From Bacilli bacterium (GTDB taxonomy: Bacteria; Bacillota_I; Bacilli_A; RF39; UBA660), in NCBI GenBank assembly GCA_022793145.1, contig JAAWCI010000008.1, positions 1 to 29,401 of the forward strand: a stretch of 29,401 nucleotides of DNA. The letters are read 5' to 3'. Positions 1-9,094 of this stretch are shown in pieces; the first letter of the stretch is position 1, and every line of letters starts with the position of its first letter. The notes beneath the pieces were generated by a model that saw nothing but the letters and a program-made list of their open reading frames with translations, was not told the origin of the DNA and did no database searches. A program made the translations under genes and the position numbers.

Positions 1-115
1 AATTATACCAATATAGTAATAATTAAAATACCCATTTATATGTCCATTTATAAGGCTTCTATACCTTTTTATGATGTCCTTTTTTTAGGATACCTTCTTC
101 TTTAAATGTCCAGAT

Positions 116-955
116 TTATGGGTACATTATATTTTTTCCCTCTTTTATTCCTTCTTTTTTTCCTTCTTCTCTCCCTTCTCTTATTCCTTCCTCTCGACCT
201 TCCATTAATCCTATTCTTTTTGCTTCTTCTCTAAGCCCTGATGTTTCAAATTCAAAAGTAGTTTCTATCATATATTTCTCCTCCTTTAACTTCTGATAGG
301 TTTTTATATCTAAATTATATATCACTATTTTTTCTACTGCGTCTTTAAACTTTCCATCTTGATATAAACTTTCTAATATATTTAAAGCTTCTTCTTTTGA
401 ATATTTGTCCAATACATACAATTTCGCCCAGTCATAATCATATCCTTTTTTTACTTTTAAAGCCTCTTGTATATTCCACACTACTATTTCTGATAAATAG
501 TCAAATTCTTCTTTTAATTTTCTCTCTATTTCAGAATATTTTTTTAAAACCTGTTTTTCTCCATCTTCATAATTTAAAATTAAATACACTTTAATTGGTT
601 TTATCTCATAATAGCTTTCCTTAAACTCTTGCGTTGCATATAATATTGACACATATCGTTTTAATCTTTTCTTAAAATCATTCAAATTTTTATTTTGCAT
701 TTCTATCAATAATATATTATCTTTTGTTTCTGCAATCAAATCACAGATTCCACATTTTAAATTAACATTATCTCTTACTAGTTCCTTATCTCTAAAACAC
801 TCAATATCAAATATTTCTTCTTGAAACAATGTTCGTATCATATTCTTCAACTGATTTTTATCTTTATACACATTCTTAAAACTCCTATCAAAACGAAGCC
901 CATAAATTGTACTAATATCTAGATTATTTCTAATCTTTTGTACTAAATCTTCCAT
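116..955 (-). CDS. Rpn/PD-(D/E)XK nuclease-family transposase homologue
   Basis: The 279-aa protein resembles the Rpn family of recombination-promoting nucleases/putative transposases (PDDEXK_2 type). The visible motif is D72 in a CDLIAE context followed by E85-M-Q87 (strand IEMQN), the usual D...ExQ form of this family. The C-terminus is a tail of near-identical EGREEG/KEGIKEG units, also typical. An in-frame ATG exists 18 codons upstream, but GAGGAGG lies 5 nt before the ATG at 955, so I start there. The reading frame ends soon after the charged tail, so the last helix seen in some relatives may be missing. Such genes are often multi-copy and mobile. Family assignment is from sequence pattern; no activity is implied. 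Confidence 0.85.
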   Translation of the reverse strand: MEDLVQKIRNNLDISTIYGLRFDRSFKNVYKDKNQLKNMIRTLFQEEIFDIECFRDKELVRDNVNLKCGICDLIAETKDNILLIEMQNKNLNDFKKRLKRYVSILYATQEFKESYYEIKPIKVYLILNYEDGEKQVLKKYSEIERKLKEEFDYLSEIVVWNIQEALKVKKGYDYDWAKLYVLDKYSKEEALNILESLYQDGKFKDAVEKIVIYNLDIKTYQKLKEEKYMIETTFEFETSGLREEAKRIGLMEGREEGIREGREEGKKEGIKEGKNIMYP

Positions 956-1093
956 TTTTACCTCCTCGTCTTTGGAAGATCTACTATCTACATTATAATA
1001 GTTATCCATACTATTGTCAAATAGATAATAATCTTCTGCTTCAATAGTATTATTCTACATATTAAGTACAAATTCCTAACATAAAAAAATTTA

Positions 1094-1119
1094 ACAAAAA
1101 AAGAGTGCTGATCACTCTT
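1094..1119 (-). terminator. Rho-independent terminator after the yihY gene
   Basis: On the minus strand AAGAGTG and CACTCTT form a 7-bp stem (1101-1119) followed by a T-run (1094-1100). It lies about 90 nt beyond the stop of the YihY-like gene. The rest of 956-1211 shows no gene I can support. Confidence 0.75.
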
Positions 1120-1211
1120 CCCATAGTATTTTATTGTTCGATAACTATTACTATGTAGTCTGTAATGGTACATATCAGTAAAAATATGTAGCCATTTCTA
1201 TTTTGTCCTAA

Positions 1212-2036
1212 CTACACTATTTTATTCGCATCTTTTTTATAACCTTCTGTATTAATTGCAATTCCAACTACTAAAATATAAGAGAGAATATAGACCCACA
1301 TCATTAATACAATAATATTAGATAAGCTTCCATAAAAAATGTCATAATTTGTAAAGTTTGCTACATAATAAGAATAAATTGCTGTAACAAGTGACCATGC
1401 TAAAGTTGTAAAAATAGCACCATTATTTACATAGCGGCTTGGAATTCGTTCATCTGGTGCCATTGTATAAATCATTTTCACCAAAAAGAAAATACAGAAA
1501 AATGCAATTGGCCACTTCAAAAATACAAACAAATAATATACAGACTTACTAACTTGTCTCATAAATTCTAAATCTAATATAAACTTAACAATAATATTTC
1601 CAAAAGCCAAGAATACAACAACAAAGAAAAATAAACTAACCATAAGAATCGTTAAAAATAAAGCTTTTATTCTTCTTTTTAAAAATTCTGAATGTGGTAT
1701 TTCATATAAAATATTAGAAGTTAAAATAAGAGAATGTGCTCCATTCGATGCTACAATAAATCCTGTAATCATATAAAAAATAATATTTCCATCAATTCCC
1801 TTTCCTTCAATAAATGGAAGTAGCACTTTGGTAACTTCCTTTGGAAGTGTAGAAAGCAAAAAATCAACCAAAGAATCGATAGAAATAGAAAAATATGAAG
1901 CGATAAAACCAATTAATGTAATAATAGGAACAATAGATAGTACAAAAAAGAAGGCCAAATTGCCTGGTAAAACTCTCATTTCTGGTTTCATAGTTACTTG
2001 ATATAAGTTTTTAATAAGAGTTTTTATCTGCTTCAT
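1212..2036 (-). CDS. YihY/BrkB-family inner-membrane protein
   Basis: The 274-aa polytopic membrane protein matches the YihY/virulence factor BrkB family. It has a short cytoplasmic N-terminus, then about six hydrophobic segments, including one near residues 28-50 (FFFVLSIVPIITLIGF), one near 88-108 with the family-like SNGAHSLILTSN stretch, and a final segment ending VVGIAINTE. Length is normal for the family (about 270-300 aa). The start ATG has AGGAGG 5 nt upstream. It follows the GGDEF gene by 9 bp, so it is the last gene of a three-gene operon (4557 to 1212). The biochemical role of YihY proteins is not settled; despite the BrkB name this is not evidence of virulence. Confidence 0.9.
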   Translation of the reverse strand: MKQIKTLIKNLYQVTMKPEMRVLPGNLAFFFVLSIVPIITLIGFIASYFSISIDSLVDFLLSTLPKEVTKVLLPFIEGKGIDGNIIFYMITGFIVASNGAHSLILTSNILYEIPHSEFLKRRIKALFLTILMVSLFFFVVVFLAFGNIIVKFILDLEFMRQVSKSVYYLFVFLKWPIAFFCIFFLVKMIYTMAPDERIPSRYVNNGAIFTTLAWSLVTAIYSYYVANFTNYDIFYGSLSNIIVLMMWVYILSYILVVGIAINTEGYKKDANKIV

Positions 2037-2045
2037 TGGAACCTC

Positions 2046-4079
2046 CTAATTGTTAAGTTCTTCTTTATTGTTTCGCATATCTAATGTTGCCTCATTTACA
2101 GCATCATCAATTGTTTTAATTGCATCATTGATCATACTATAACCACTCGCTGCTCCAAACCCATGAGAAAGCTCTTTTAATTCTTTATTTAATTTTCGAT
2201 TATAAGCAACCACTTGTTTTTCATCATAACCTACCAAATAAATTAAGAATTCGTTTCCATTTGTTCTAATAATATCACTATTTTCTATTTGACCACGAAT
2301 TAAAATATTTGCAGCCTCTTTAATAACATTATCCCCTTCTTGATGGCCATAATTATCATTAATGTAAGCAACATTGTTTAAATCAACAATAATGATAGCT
2401 TGTGGATATACTTCTGAACTATCCCACTTTTCAATATTATCGTTTAAATATACACGATTTTTTAAAGATGTCAAGGAATCAATATAACGCAATTTATCCT
2501 CTTTAGAGATTTTTTTGTTTTTATTTTTTCCTTTTCCTAATTTTAAATATCCTACAATTGCAATTGCAAAAATGCTGAATGCAGAAAAGAATATTAATAA
2601 GCGACTTCCATCTAAAGATACTTTATCTTCTTTTGATAAACTATAAAAACTATCATTTAATATATCTTTTTCATTTACAAAAGATAAATAAAAGTTAAAT
2701 AGTTCTCCAAATACTTTATTATCCTTGATATCACGAATAACAAATCCGTAATCTTCCTCTAAAGACTCCATATAATCAATTTTATATTTTTTTAATTTGC
2801 TATCTTTATAGTATTTATAATTCTCATAATCAATTGCTATTATACTATCATTTTTAACTTTTTTTAGTAATTGATCTAAAGAATCATATTCATCAACCTT
2901 TACATTACTTGCTTTTAAGTAATAAGATATAATGGAATTCTTTAGAGTCATTACTTTTTTTCCTTCTAAAGAAGCTAATGAATTAACTGTTAATAATTCA
3001 CTATTATGAGATACAATAACTACTTTTTCATCATAAGTAGACACTGTATTGATGACATCTAAGTTATATTTCATTGGCTCATAATTATCAAACATTAAGT
3101 CAATTTTGTTGGCATTAAAATCTTTTACCATACTAGAAATATTACTATATTCTTGGAATGATATTTCGATATCGGCTAAAAGAGATAATTTTTTTAAGAA
3201 GCTGCTGTTATAACCACGTAATTTTGATCCTACCATAATATCATATGGAGCATCATTAACAAATCCATATACATAACGTTTCCCTTTAAATTTTGCTTTC
3301 TCTTTATCATCAATATCTTTAAAATTAAAGTAAGTTGAAGATACATAATTATTATAAGAATCTTCATAATTTTCATTGTGCCATTTTTGATAATACTTTT
3401 TCAAAATGGTATTTAATCGTTCTGTTTTCCCAAGTCTTAATACATAATAAATTGGATATTCTGTAATGTTATAAGAAATAATAAAATTATTTTTAATAAT
3501 AGTTTCTAAATAAGTAGTTTTTGGAAGTGCAATAGCTTCTGTTTCTGTTCCTACACTTGCAACCAAATCTTCTACCTTATCATATGTTTTTAATGTAATA
3601 ACACTTCCTTGTAAATATTTATTAATACTATCTAAATCAGAATTTAATACCCCTAAAGTAATTCCTTTCACATCTGATAATTTATTATATTTTACATTTT
3701 CCTTTGTTATTATTGCATAACAATCTTCATAAAATAGCAAATCATTTTTCATAAGCTGATTCGTTGCCATAATAGAATATTCTGTTTTTGGCTTTTCTGT
3801 TGCTGTAATTGAAACTTTATTAAATGAAAGTCCTGTATCTTTTTCTAAAGAGTTTAAAAAATCAAATATTAACCCACTACCATTATAGTTCAACACTGGT
3901 ACTTGATTTACTATTGATAAATCAATCAATTTATTTTTATTGCTTTCTATCCAACGATTTTCCAATATCGTTAAAGTTGTGTCCTTATCGGGTCTATTTA
4001 AAACATAGTAGCCTATTCCAAAAATGAAAAGCGCTAACATAATAAGAACACTCATAATGACAATATTCTTTTTTTTCAT
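2046..4079 (-). CDS. Tandem SBP_bac_3 sensor protein with degenerate GGDEF domain
   Basis: This 677-aa protein has an N-terminal signal-anchor, two successive extracytoplasmic solute-binding-protein-like domains (roughly 35-240 and 265-475), a membrane segment near 490-510 (LIFFSAFSIFAIAIVGYL) and a C-terminal GGDEF-type domain (about 530-670, beginning LRYIDSLTSLKNR). The domain order is that of sensors coupling ligand binding to cyclic-di-GMP signalling. The signature GG(D/E)EF is here NGNEF, so both the first Gly and the acidic third residue are replaced and catalysis is doubtful. The start is set at the second ATG because the first (4091) overlaps the GGAGG that serves it. It is the middle gene of an operon with a small anchored protein and a YihY protein. 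Confidence 0.87.
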   Translation of the reverse strand: MKKKNIVIMSVLIMLALFIFGIGYYVLNRPDKDTTLTILENRWIESNKNKLIDLSIVNQVPVLNYNGSGLIFDFLNSLEKDTGLSFNKVSITATEKPKTEYSIMATNQLMKNDLLFYEDCYAIITKENVKYNKLSDVKGITLGVLNSDLDSINKYLQGSVITLKTYDKVEDLVASVGTETEAIALPKTTYLETIIKNNFIISYNITEYPIYYVLRLGKTERLNTILKKYYQKWHNENYEDSYNNYVSSTYFNFKDIDDKEKAKFKGKRYVYGFVNDAPYDIMVGSKLRGYNSSFLKKLSLLADIEISFQEYSNISSMVKDFNANKIDLMFDNYEPMKYNLDVINTVSTYDEKVVIVSHNSELLTVNSLASLEGKKVMTLKNSIISYYLKASNVKVDEYDSLDQLLKKVKNDSIIAIDYENYKYYKDSKLKKYKIDYMESLEEDYGFVIRDIKDNKVFGELFNFYLSFVNEKDILNDSFYSLSKEDKVSLDGSRLLIFFSAFSIFAIAIVGYLKLGKGKNKNKKISKEDKLRYIDSLTSLKNRVYLNDNIEKWDSSEVYPQAIIIVDLNNVAYINDNYGHQEGDNVIKEAANILIRGQIENSDIIRTNGNEFLIYLVGYDEKQVVAYNRKLNKELKELSHGFGAASGYSMINDAIKTIDDAVNEATLDMRNNKEELNN

Positions 4080-4098
4080 AAAAACCTCCATTTAGCCC

Positions 4099-4557
4099 CT
4101 ACCATACAAATTCAGAACTCGTTCTATGTTTATACCCATTTATTGGATATCCTTCACTCTCTGCTTCATTACATGTAACAAAAATTTGAATATCATAAAA
4201 AGTTTTTTCTTCATTATTTAAAGTAGCTAAAATTGGCTCTGCTACTTTTTTAGAGTTCTCTATAGTTGTATTTGGTGCTACATCAACTGTGTAATTGATG
4301 GTTCTTCCCTCAACACGATAAGTCACTTTTTTGACAAATTCATTCTTTTTTATCTCAGTACTTATCTTATCTAATGTTTCATTTTTAAGCCCTATTTTTT
4401 CAATTCCATCTAATCTATTACCATAGATTGTTCCTTCATTCCCTGATCCTAATATTTGGCGTACAAAAATAAAAAGTACAATTCCTATAATCAAAAAAAT
4501 GATAAGTATAATAATTGCTATAATATGACGTTTTAAAAACTTTAAAACAGATGCCAT
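4099..4557 (-). CDS. Small membrane-anchored protein of unknown function
   Basis: The 152-aa protein has one hydrophobic segment near residues 12-34 (IIAIIILIIFLIIGIVLFIF) after a Lys/Arg-containing N-terminus, then an extracytoplasmic domain of about 115 residues. I do not recognise the family. The soluble part alternates charged helices and a predicted beta strand (VTYRVEGRTINYTVDVAP). GGGGTGATAAA precedes the ATG. It is the first gene of the operon with the SBP-GGDEF protein (gap 19 bp) and may work with that sensor; this is inferred only from position. Confidence 0.75.
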   Translation of the reverse strand: MASVLKFLKRHIIAIIILIIFLIIGIVLFIFVRQILGSGNEGTIYGNRLDGIEKIGLKNETLDKISTEIKKNEFVKKVTYRVEGRTINYTVDVAPNTTIENSKKVAEPILATLNNEEKTFYDIQIFVTCNEAESEGYPINGYKHRTSSEFVW

Positions 4558-4580
4558 TTTATCACCCCATTTGTATTCTC

Positions 4581-4609
4581 ATTATACTATATTTCTTTTT
4601 TTCTCGCAA
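4581..4609 (-). promoter_or_regulatory. Sigma-A-type promoter of the 4557-1212 operon
   Basis: On the minus strand TTGCGA (4604-4609) and TATAAT (4581-4586) are separated by 17 nt. The -35 box abuts the gatB stop, so gatCAB has no room for a separate terminator and probably reads through. Confidence 0.75.
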
Positions 4610-4610
4610 A

Positions 4611-6026
4611 TTATAAATTTTCTAAAACTTCTACCAATAATTTATTAACCAAAGCTGGATTTGCTTGTCCTTTAGAAGCTTTCATAATTTGTCCCATTAA
4701 ATATTTTATAGCTCTATCTTTTCCTGCTTTAAAATCAACTATTGATTCTGGATTCTGAGCAATTACTTGATTAATCAGTTCTAATAAAGAATCATTATCA
4801 CTAATCTGTTTTACTCCAAGTTTTTTGATAAGTGCTTCATAATCCCCGCCTTCGGTCATTAATATTGGTAAGATTTCTTTCCCTTGTTTTGAAGAAATAT
4901 CACGATTTTCTAATGCCACTACAAAATCTTTCAAGTTATTTTCATCTAATTTGATATCTTCGAATTCTAAAGAGTTTTTATTCATAAAGCCAATAATATC
5001 CCCAGTTAATAAGTTAGATAAAATAACAGGATTCATAGTTTTTCTCATTTTTTCATAAAAATCACACATTTTTTTATTAGCCACAATAGCGTTTATGTTT
5101 TTTTCATTTACACCCAAGTTTTGATATTCTATTCTTAATACTTCAGGCATAACTGGCATTTTAACTTCTACCCCTTTTATCCACTCTTCACTTACATGAA
5201 TATAAGGCAAATCTGGTTCTGGAAAATAACGATAGTCATTTCCAGTCTCTTTTGTTCGCATAGCAATTGTTGTCATCGATTTATCATCAAAGCGTCTTGT
5301 TTCTTCCACTATTTTTACATTATTTTCTAACATTTCAGTTTGCCTTTTTATTTCATAGTTAATAGCTACTCCTACATTACTAATAGAACCAATGTTTTTA
5401 ATTTCTACTTTTGTCCCAAGTGGTTTTCCTTTTTCATGTAATGAAACATTGACATCACAACGCATACTTCCTTCTTCTATTTTAACATCACTTATTCCTA
5501 AATATAATAAGGTCTCTCTTAATTTTTCAACATACAAAACAGCTTCTTCTGCACTTTCAATATCAGGACGACTTACAATTTCAATAAGAGGAACCCCTGC
5601 TCTATTAAAATTTAATAAAGTTGCATGTTCTGTATGAATACTTTTGCAAGTATCTTCCTCAATATGTAACCGTTCTATACGAATTTGTTTTTTTATTCCA
5701 TTTTGTTCTATTTCTATATACCCATTACTTCCAATTGGCGTTTTTTGCTGTGTGATCTGATATCCTTTTGGAAGGTCTGGATAAAAATAATTTTTTCTAT
5801 CAAAATGCATTTCTCTAGCAATTTCTGCATGAAATGCTAAAGAGGCCGCAATTCCCATATTAACAACTTCTTTATTAAGTTGTGGTAGTGTTCCTGGATA
5901 ACCCAAGTCAAGAACTGTTACGTTTGTATTTGGACGTGTACTAAATTCATTTTTCCCTTTTGAAAACACTTTTCCCTTACTTTTTAATTCTACATGGATT
6001 TCTATTCCAATTGTTGGTACTAGCAT
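4611..6026 (-). CDS. gatB: Aspartyl/glutamyl-tRNA amidotransferase subunit B
   Basis: The 471-aa protein is GatB of the GatCAB complex, which turns misacylated Glu-tRNA(Gln) and/or Asp-tRNA(Asn) into Gln-tRNA and Asn-tRNA. GatB phosphorylates the acyl group and binds the tRNA. Visible hallmarks are the N-terminal TIGIEIHVEL, the cradle motifs HFDRKNYFYPDLPKGYQI and MRCDVNVSLH, and a YqeY-like helical C-terminal domain (about 330-471) ending in the tRNA-binding tail. Length is normal. The start overlaps the end of gatA by 7 bp, so translation is coupled. It is the last gene of gatC-gatA-gatB. Confidence 0.98.
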   Translation of the reverse strand: MLVPTIGIEIHVELKSKGKVFSKGKNEFSTRPNTNVTVLDLGYPGTLPQLNKEVVNMGIAASLAFHAEIAREMHFDRKNYFYPDLPKGYQITQQKTPIGSNGYIEIEQNGIKKQIRIERLHIEEDTCKSIHTEHATLLNFNRAGVPLIEIVSRPDIESAEEAVLYVEKLRETLLYLGISDVKIEEGSMRCDVNVSLHEKGKPLGTKVEIKNIGSISNVGVAINYEIKRQTEMLENNVKIVEETRRFDDKSMTTIAMRTKETGNDYRYFPEPDLPYIHVSEEWIKGVEVKMPVMPEVLRIEYQNLGVNEKNINAIVANKKMCDFYEKMRKTMNPVILSNLLTGDIIGFMNKNSLEFEDIKLDENNLKDFVVALENRDISSKQGKEILPILMTEGGDYEALIKKLGVKQISDNDSLLELINQVIAQNPESIVDFKAGKDRAIKYLMGQIMKASKGQANPALVNKLLVEVLENL

Positions 6027-7471
6027 TTTTTACCACTCTCCAAATCTAAATTTAAAGTTTTTTCTAATGCAGATGCTAAAGTATAAATTGTCTCTTCTTT
6101 AAAATAGTTTCCAATAATCTGCATTCCAATTGGCATGTGATCATGATTGAAGCCAACTGGAAGAGATAAGGCTGGTAATCCTGCCATATTCAAAGGAATT
6201 GTCAATAAATCATCATAAAAACTTTTCAAAGCGTCATCCTGCTTTGTTCCTAATAAATAAGCTACATCAGTATTTGTAGGACCAATTAACAAATCATATT
6301 TAGTGAATGCTTCCTTAAAACTATCTACCATTTTTCTTCTTATTTTTAATGCTTTTTCATAATAAATATTTGCATTCTTTCCACTCAAAACATAAGACCC
6401 TATCATAAGTCTTCTCTTAACTTCATCTCCAAACCCTTCACTACGAGTTTTTTTATAAAATTCTTCTAAAGACTGATAAGAGTTTGTAGCATGTCCAAAT
6501 TTAATCCCATCATAACGAGCCAAATTGCTGCTCGCTTCAGCCAAAGCAATTACTTGATAAAGTGGAATTGCATACTCTAAATAATCTATATCAATAAAGT
6601 CAATTTCGCACCCCAAGTTTTCCAATAACATAATGATTTCTTTCATTTTATTTCGAACTTCTTCATTAATAACATCACTCATATAATAATTTGGGACTCC
6701 AATTTTTAGTCCTTTTATTTCTTGGTTTAAATAATCTATATAATGTGGAACTACTCTACTAGAAGAAGTTAAATCATTAGTATCCTCACCACTTATGGCT
6801 TCTAAAAGTGCAGCATTTTCATATACAGTTCTTGTGATTGGACCAATATGATCTAAAGAGGAAGCAAATGCAATGAGTCCATATCTAGAAACTCTTCCAT
6901 ATGTAGGCTTCATTCCAACAACACCACAAAAACTAGATGGCTGTCTAATGCTTCCACCAGTATCAGAACCAAGTGCAAATGGAGTAATTCCAGCACTTAC
7001 TGCTGCTGCGCTTCCACTGCTACTACCACCTGGTACTTTTGTCAAATCCCAAGGATTTAAAATATTACCAAAATAACTTGTTTCACCTGTTGATCCCATA
7101 GCAAATTCATCCATATTGGTCTTTCCAATTATAATCATATGATTTGCTTTTATTTTTTCAACTACTGTTGCATCATAAATTGGGTCAAAATTTTCTAACA
7201 TATAAGAAGCACAAGTTGTTTTTAAATTTTTAGTCACAATATTATCTTTTATTGCAATTGGCATTCCAAATAAAAGACCCTTTACTTCTTCTTGTTCTAA
7301 TCTTTTTGCTTCTTCTATTGCACTTTCTTTATTAAGTGTTATAAAGGCATTTAAATTTTCATTTTTTTCAATTTTATCGAATGCTTCTAATACCAAATCA
7401 AGTGGCTTTATTTCTTTATTTACTAGTTTTGAATGAATTTCATTCAAAGACAATGATAAATAACTAGTCAT
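6020..7471 (-). CDS. gatA: Aspartyl/glutamyl-tRNA amidotransferase subunit A (amidase)
   Basis: The 483-aa protein is the glutaminase/amidase subunit of GatCAB. It releases ammonia from glutamine and channels it to GatB. The amidase-signature Ser-cisSer-Lys triad is visible as K75 (in PIAIKDN), S150 (PGGSS) and S174 (GSDTGGS), with the same spacings as in characterised GatA. The segment MKPTYGRVSRYGLIAFASSLD is also strongly conserved. Length is typical. The gene overlaps gatC by 8 bp at its start and gatB by 7 bp at its end. Together with GatC and GatB this suggests the organism may lack one or both of glutaminyl- and asparaginyl-tRNA synthetases. Confidence 0.98.
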   Translation of the reverse strand: MTSYLSLSLNEIHSKLVNKEIKPLDLVLEAFDKIEKNENLNAFITLNKESAIEEAKRLEQEEVKGLLFGMPIAIKDNIVTKNLKTTCASYMLENFDPIYDATVVEKIKANHMIIIGKTNMDEFAMGSTGETSYFGNILNPWDLTKVPGGSSSGSAAAVSAGITPFALGSDTGGSIRQPSSFCGVVGMKPTYGRVSRYGLIAFASSLDHIGPITRTVYENAALLEAISGEDTNDLTSSSRVVPHYIDYLNQEIKGLKIGVPNYYMSDVINEEVRNKMKEIIMLLENLGCEIDFIDIDYLEYAIPLYQVIALAEASSNLARYDGIKFGHATNSYQSLEEFYKKTRSEGFGDEVKRRLMIGSYVLSGKNANIYYEKALKIRRKMVDSFKEAFTKYDLLIGPTNTDVAYLLGTKQDDALKSFYDDLLTIPLNMAGLPALSLPVGFNHDHMPIGMQIIGNYFKEETIYTLASALEKTLNLDLESGKKC

Positions 7472-7760
7472 CTAAAGCCTTTGGTACTGAAATATAATCT
7501 CCACTTGTTTTGTTTGCATTCTTTTCTATTTCTTCATTTTTTAAGCTTTCTACAGTTTCATCATCATGATACAAATCATGATTTTCTGTTGGAGCGATTA
7601 AAATTTTATTTTCATCTTCTATGTCAGCAGCGCCAATTTTTTCAATATCTGCTAATATATCACTCAATTGACGAGAGAATTTTTGTTTTTCTTCTTCTGT
7701 TAAAACAAGATTCGCTAAATCTGCTACATGTTCAACTTCATCACGCGTTAATCCTTGCAT
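7464..7760 (-). CDS. gatC: Aspartyl/glutamyl-tRNA amidotransferase subunit C
   Basis: The 98-aa protein is GatC, the small subunit that wraps GatA and stabilises it against GatB. The N-terminal helix pattern EVEHVADLANLVLTEEE and the acidic middle are typical, as is the total length. AGGAGG lies just before the ATG. It is the first gene of gatCAB and overlaps gatA by 8 bp. Confidence 0.96.
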   Translation of the reverse strand: MQGLTRDEVEHVADLANLVLTEEEKQKFSRQLSDILADIEKIGAADIEDENKILIAPTENHDLYHDDETVESLKNEEIEKNANKTSGDYISVPKALDD

Positions 7761-7788
7761 AATTCTCCTCCTTTATTTCACAGTTTCT

Positions 7789-7817
7789 ATTATACCATTT
7801 TTTATAATTATTTACAA
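7789..7817 (-). promoter_or_regulatory. Sigma-A-type promoter of gatCAB
   Basis: On the minus strand TTGTAA (7812-7817) and TATAAT (7789-7794) are 17 nt apart, about 30 nt before the gatC start. Confidence 0.75.
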
Positions 7818-7865
7818 AATATTTACAAGACATTCTATAATTCGTTGTTAGATTTGAAAAATATT

Positions 7866-7914
7866 AAAATAAAAATGAAGTGCAAAAATTTATTCAGCAC
7901 TTCATTTTTATTTT
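7866..7914. terminator. Strong hairpin terminator after the holin-like gene
   Basis: Arms 7866-7883 and 7897-7914 are perfectly complementary over 18 bp (core GAAGTGC/GCACTTC with A/T-rich base). The hairpin follows the stop of the holin-like gene, and the T-rich arm gives a U-tract on either strand, so it can work in both directions. Confidence 0.9.
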
Positions 7915-7919
7915 AAATA

Positions 7920-8318
7920 TTATGTTTTACTATCTGCATCTACTTTTAACTGTTCAAGTTTATCCACTAAAATTTTGGGGATTGGAAGTTTCATTGCAAC
8001 TGCATTTTCTAGTATAGAAAGACACTCATTAATCACAAAATAGTAAATGACAAAAGTTCGAATCACATCACCACTTTTACAAAGTTGGTCTACAATTACT
8101 GCCACAGCTACTATAGATAAGTAACTGATTTTTTTTACTAACCCTTTCATTCCTTTACTAGCACTCAAATTCCCTGTGATATAGGCTTTGGCAAGTCCAG
8201 ATATTAAATCTACTCCTATTACTACTAATAAAGTAATCAGTGCCATATCCATTTTTCCAAATATATAGGTAAAAAAAGTAACTGCAAAACTTGTGAACAT
8301 TTGAAATACTTGTTTCAT
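7920..8318 (-). CDS. Phage-holin-family protein (TcdE/UtxA type)
   Basis: The 132-aa membrane protein matches the holin family containing TcdE/UtxA (bacteriophage holin 4 type). It has about three hydrophobic segments (residues 5-20, 25-45, 66-85), and the stretch SGLAKAYITGNLSASKGMKGL is the diagnostic part. Holins of this class form membrane lesions that export endolysins or toxins. No lysin, portal or capsid gene is nearby, and the neighbours are gatCAB and a SIMPL gene, so this is a lone chromosomal holin-like gene rather than part of a prophage. AGGAG precedes the ATG, and strong terminators bound the transcript. Confidence 0.9.
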   Translation of the reverse strand: MKQVFQMFTSFAVTFFTYIFGKMDMALITLLVVIGVDLISGLAKAYITGNLSASKGMKGLVKKISYLSIVAVAVIVDQLCKSGDVIRTFVIYYFVINECLSILENAVAMKLPIPKILVDKLEQLKVDADSKT

Positions 8319-8399
8319 AGCAATTCTCCTTTCTCTTTATTACATGTATCACAATAAAAAATGCAAAGGATAAAAGCCAAACCCAAACAAGCATCAAAA

Positions 8400-8423
8400 A
8401 AAGTGTTAAATTTTTAACACTTT
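8400..8423 (-). terminator. Terminator after the SIMPL-domain gene
   Basis: The minus strand forms an 11-bp stem, AAAGTGTTAAA with its complement, starting at the stop codon and followed by TTTTTT. Confidence 0.85.
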
Positions 8424-9078
8424 ACTCTGCAATCCAAAGAGAATAAATAGTTTCTGTTAATTCTATATCTTCTGGTGTAAAAACATTTGTAATTTTTTCT
8501 ACTGCTCCAGAATAACAAACTTCAGACTGTCTCATCATAGTTCCATCTAATGTAGAAGAAGAAATATATGATGTTGAAAATGGCTTAAAGTCTATTTTTT
8601 CGCAAACTTTTAAAGTCTTACCAGCTGCTAAAGCGATTGCCAAAGCCTGTTCCTCTGCCTCTTTATAAGCATCTTTCAATATATTTCGTCTTATATTTTT
8701 TTCCTCTTTTACTCCAAAAGATAAGTGACATAATGGAGCATTTTCTATTTTGGATAACTTAACCATTAGATCAGCCATAATATCTTTATTATAATCAAAC
8801 GTTAGAAACGCTTGTTGATTAAATGAAAAACCGTCTTTTTCATAAGTTCTCGTTACCTCATTATATTTATTATCTTCACGAATTACAAAACTTCTAGTTT
8901 TCATATCATCTTTATTAAAATGATTTTGAACCAACAACTCTATAAAATGTTGTACATTTTCAATTCCTTTTTCTAATACTTCTTCATAAGTAACTCCCTT
9001 TGTTACAAAATTTAAATGTAACATAATTAAATCAGGAGTTACTAACTGTTTTCCTTTTCCTTCCACTACTATTTCCAT
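8422..9078 (-). CDS. SIMPL-domain (DUF541) protein
   Basis: The 218-aa protein fits the SIMPL/DUF541 family. It begins with the family-like strand IVVEGKGKQLVTPDLIMLHL, has a central YEKDGFSFNQQAFLTFD segment, and has the helix-strand region LKDAYKEAEEQALAIALAAGKTLKVCEKIDF that characterises the domain. No signal peptide is present, so this version looks cytoplasmic, although many family members are exported. Members have been linked to signalling or oxidative stress, but no general activity is known. TAGGAG precedes the start. The short gap from the YtxH gene contains that gene's terminator and no obvious promoter. Confidence 0.85.
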   Translation of the reverse strand: MEIVVEGKGKQLVTPDLIMLHLNFVTKGVTYEEVLEKGIENVQHFIELLVQNHFNKDDMKTRSFVIREDNKYNEVTRTYEKDGFSFNQQAFLTFDYNKDIMADLMVKLSKIENAPLCHLSFGVKEEKNIRRNILKDAYKEAEEQALAIALAAGKTLKVCEKIDFKPFSTSYISSSTLDGTMMRQSEVCYSGAVEKITNVFTPEDIELTETIYSLWIAE

Positions 9079-9094
9079 ATTTACTCCTATATTA

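Noticed and set aside
60..140. Frameshift truncating the end of the Rpn-like gene
   Set aside because: A one-base shift at the A-run near 135 would add only a few residues before another stop, so it does not clearly restore a longer protein.
5392..5637. Plus-strand reading frames across gatB, gatA, gatC, the YtxH cluster and others
   Set aside because: They lie opposite strongly conserved minus-strand genes, lack Shine-Dalgarno sites and have low-complexity or hydrophobic compositions typical of antisense shadows.
8158..8397. Minus-strand frame of 79 aa overlapping the start of the holin-like gene
   Set aside because: It is an out-of-frame shadow over the coding start and Shine-Dalgarno site of the holin gene, with no recognisable product.
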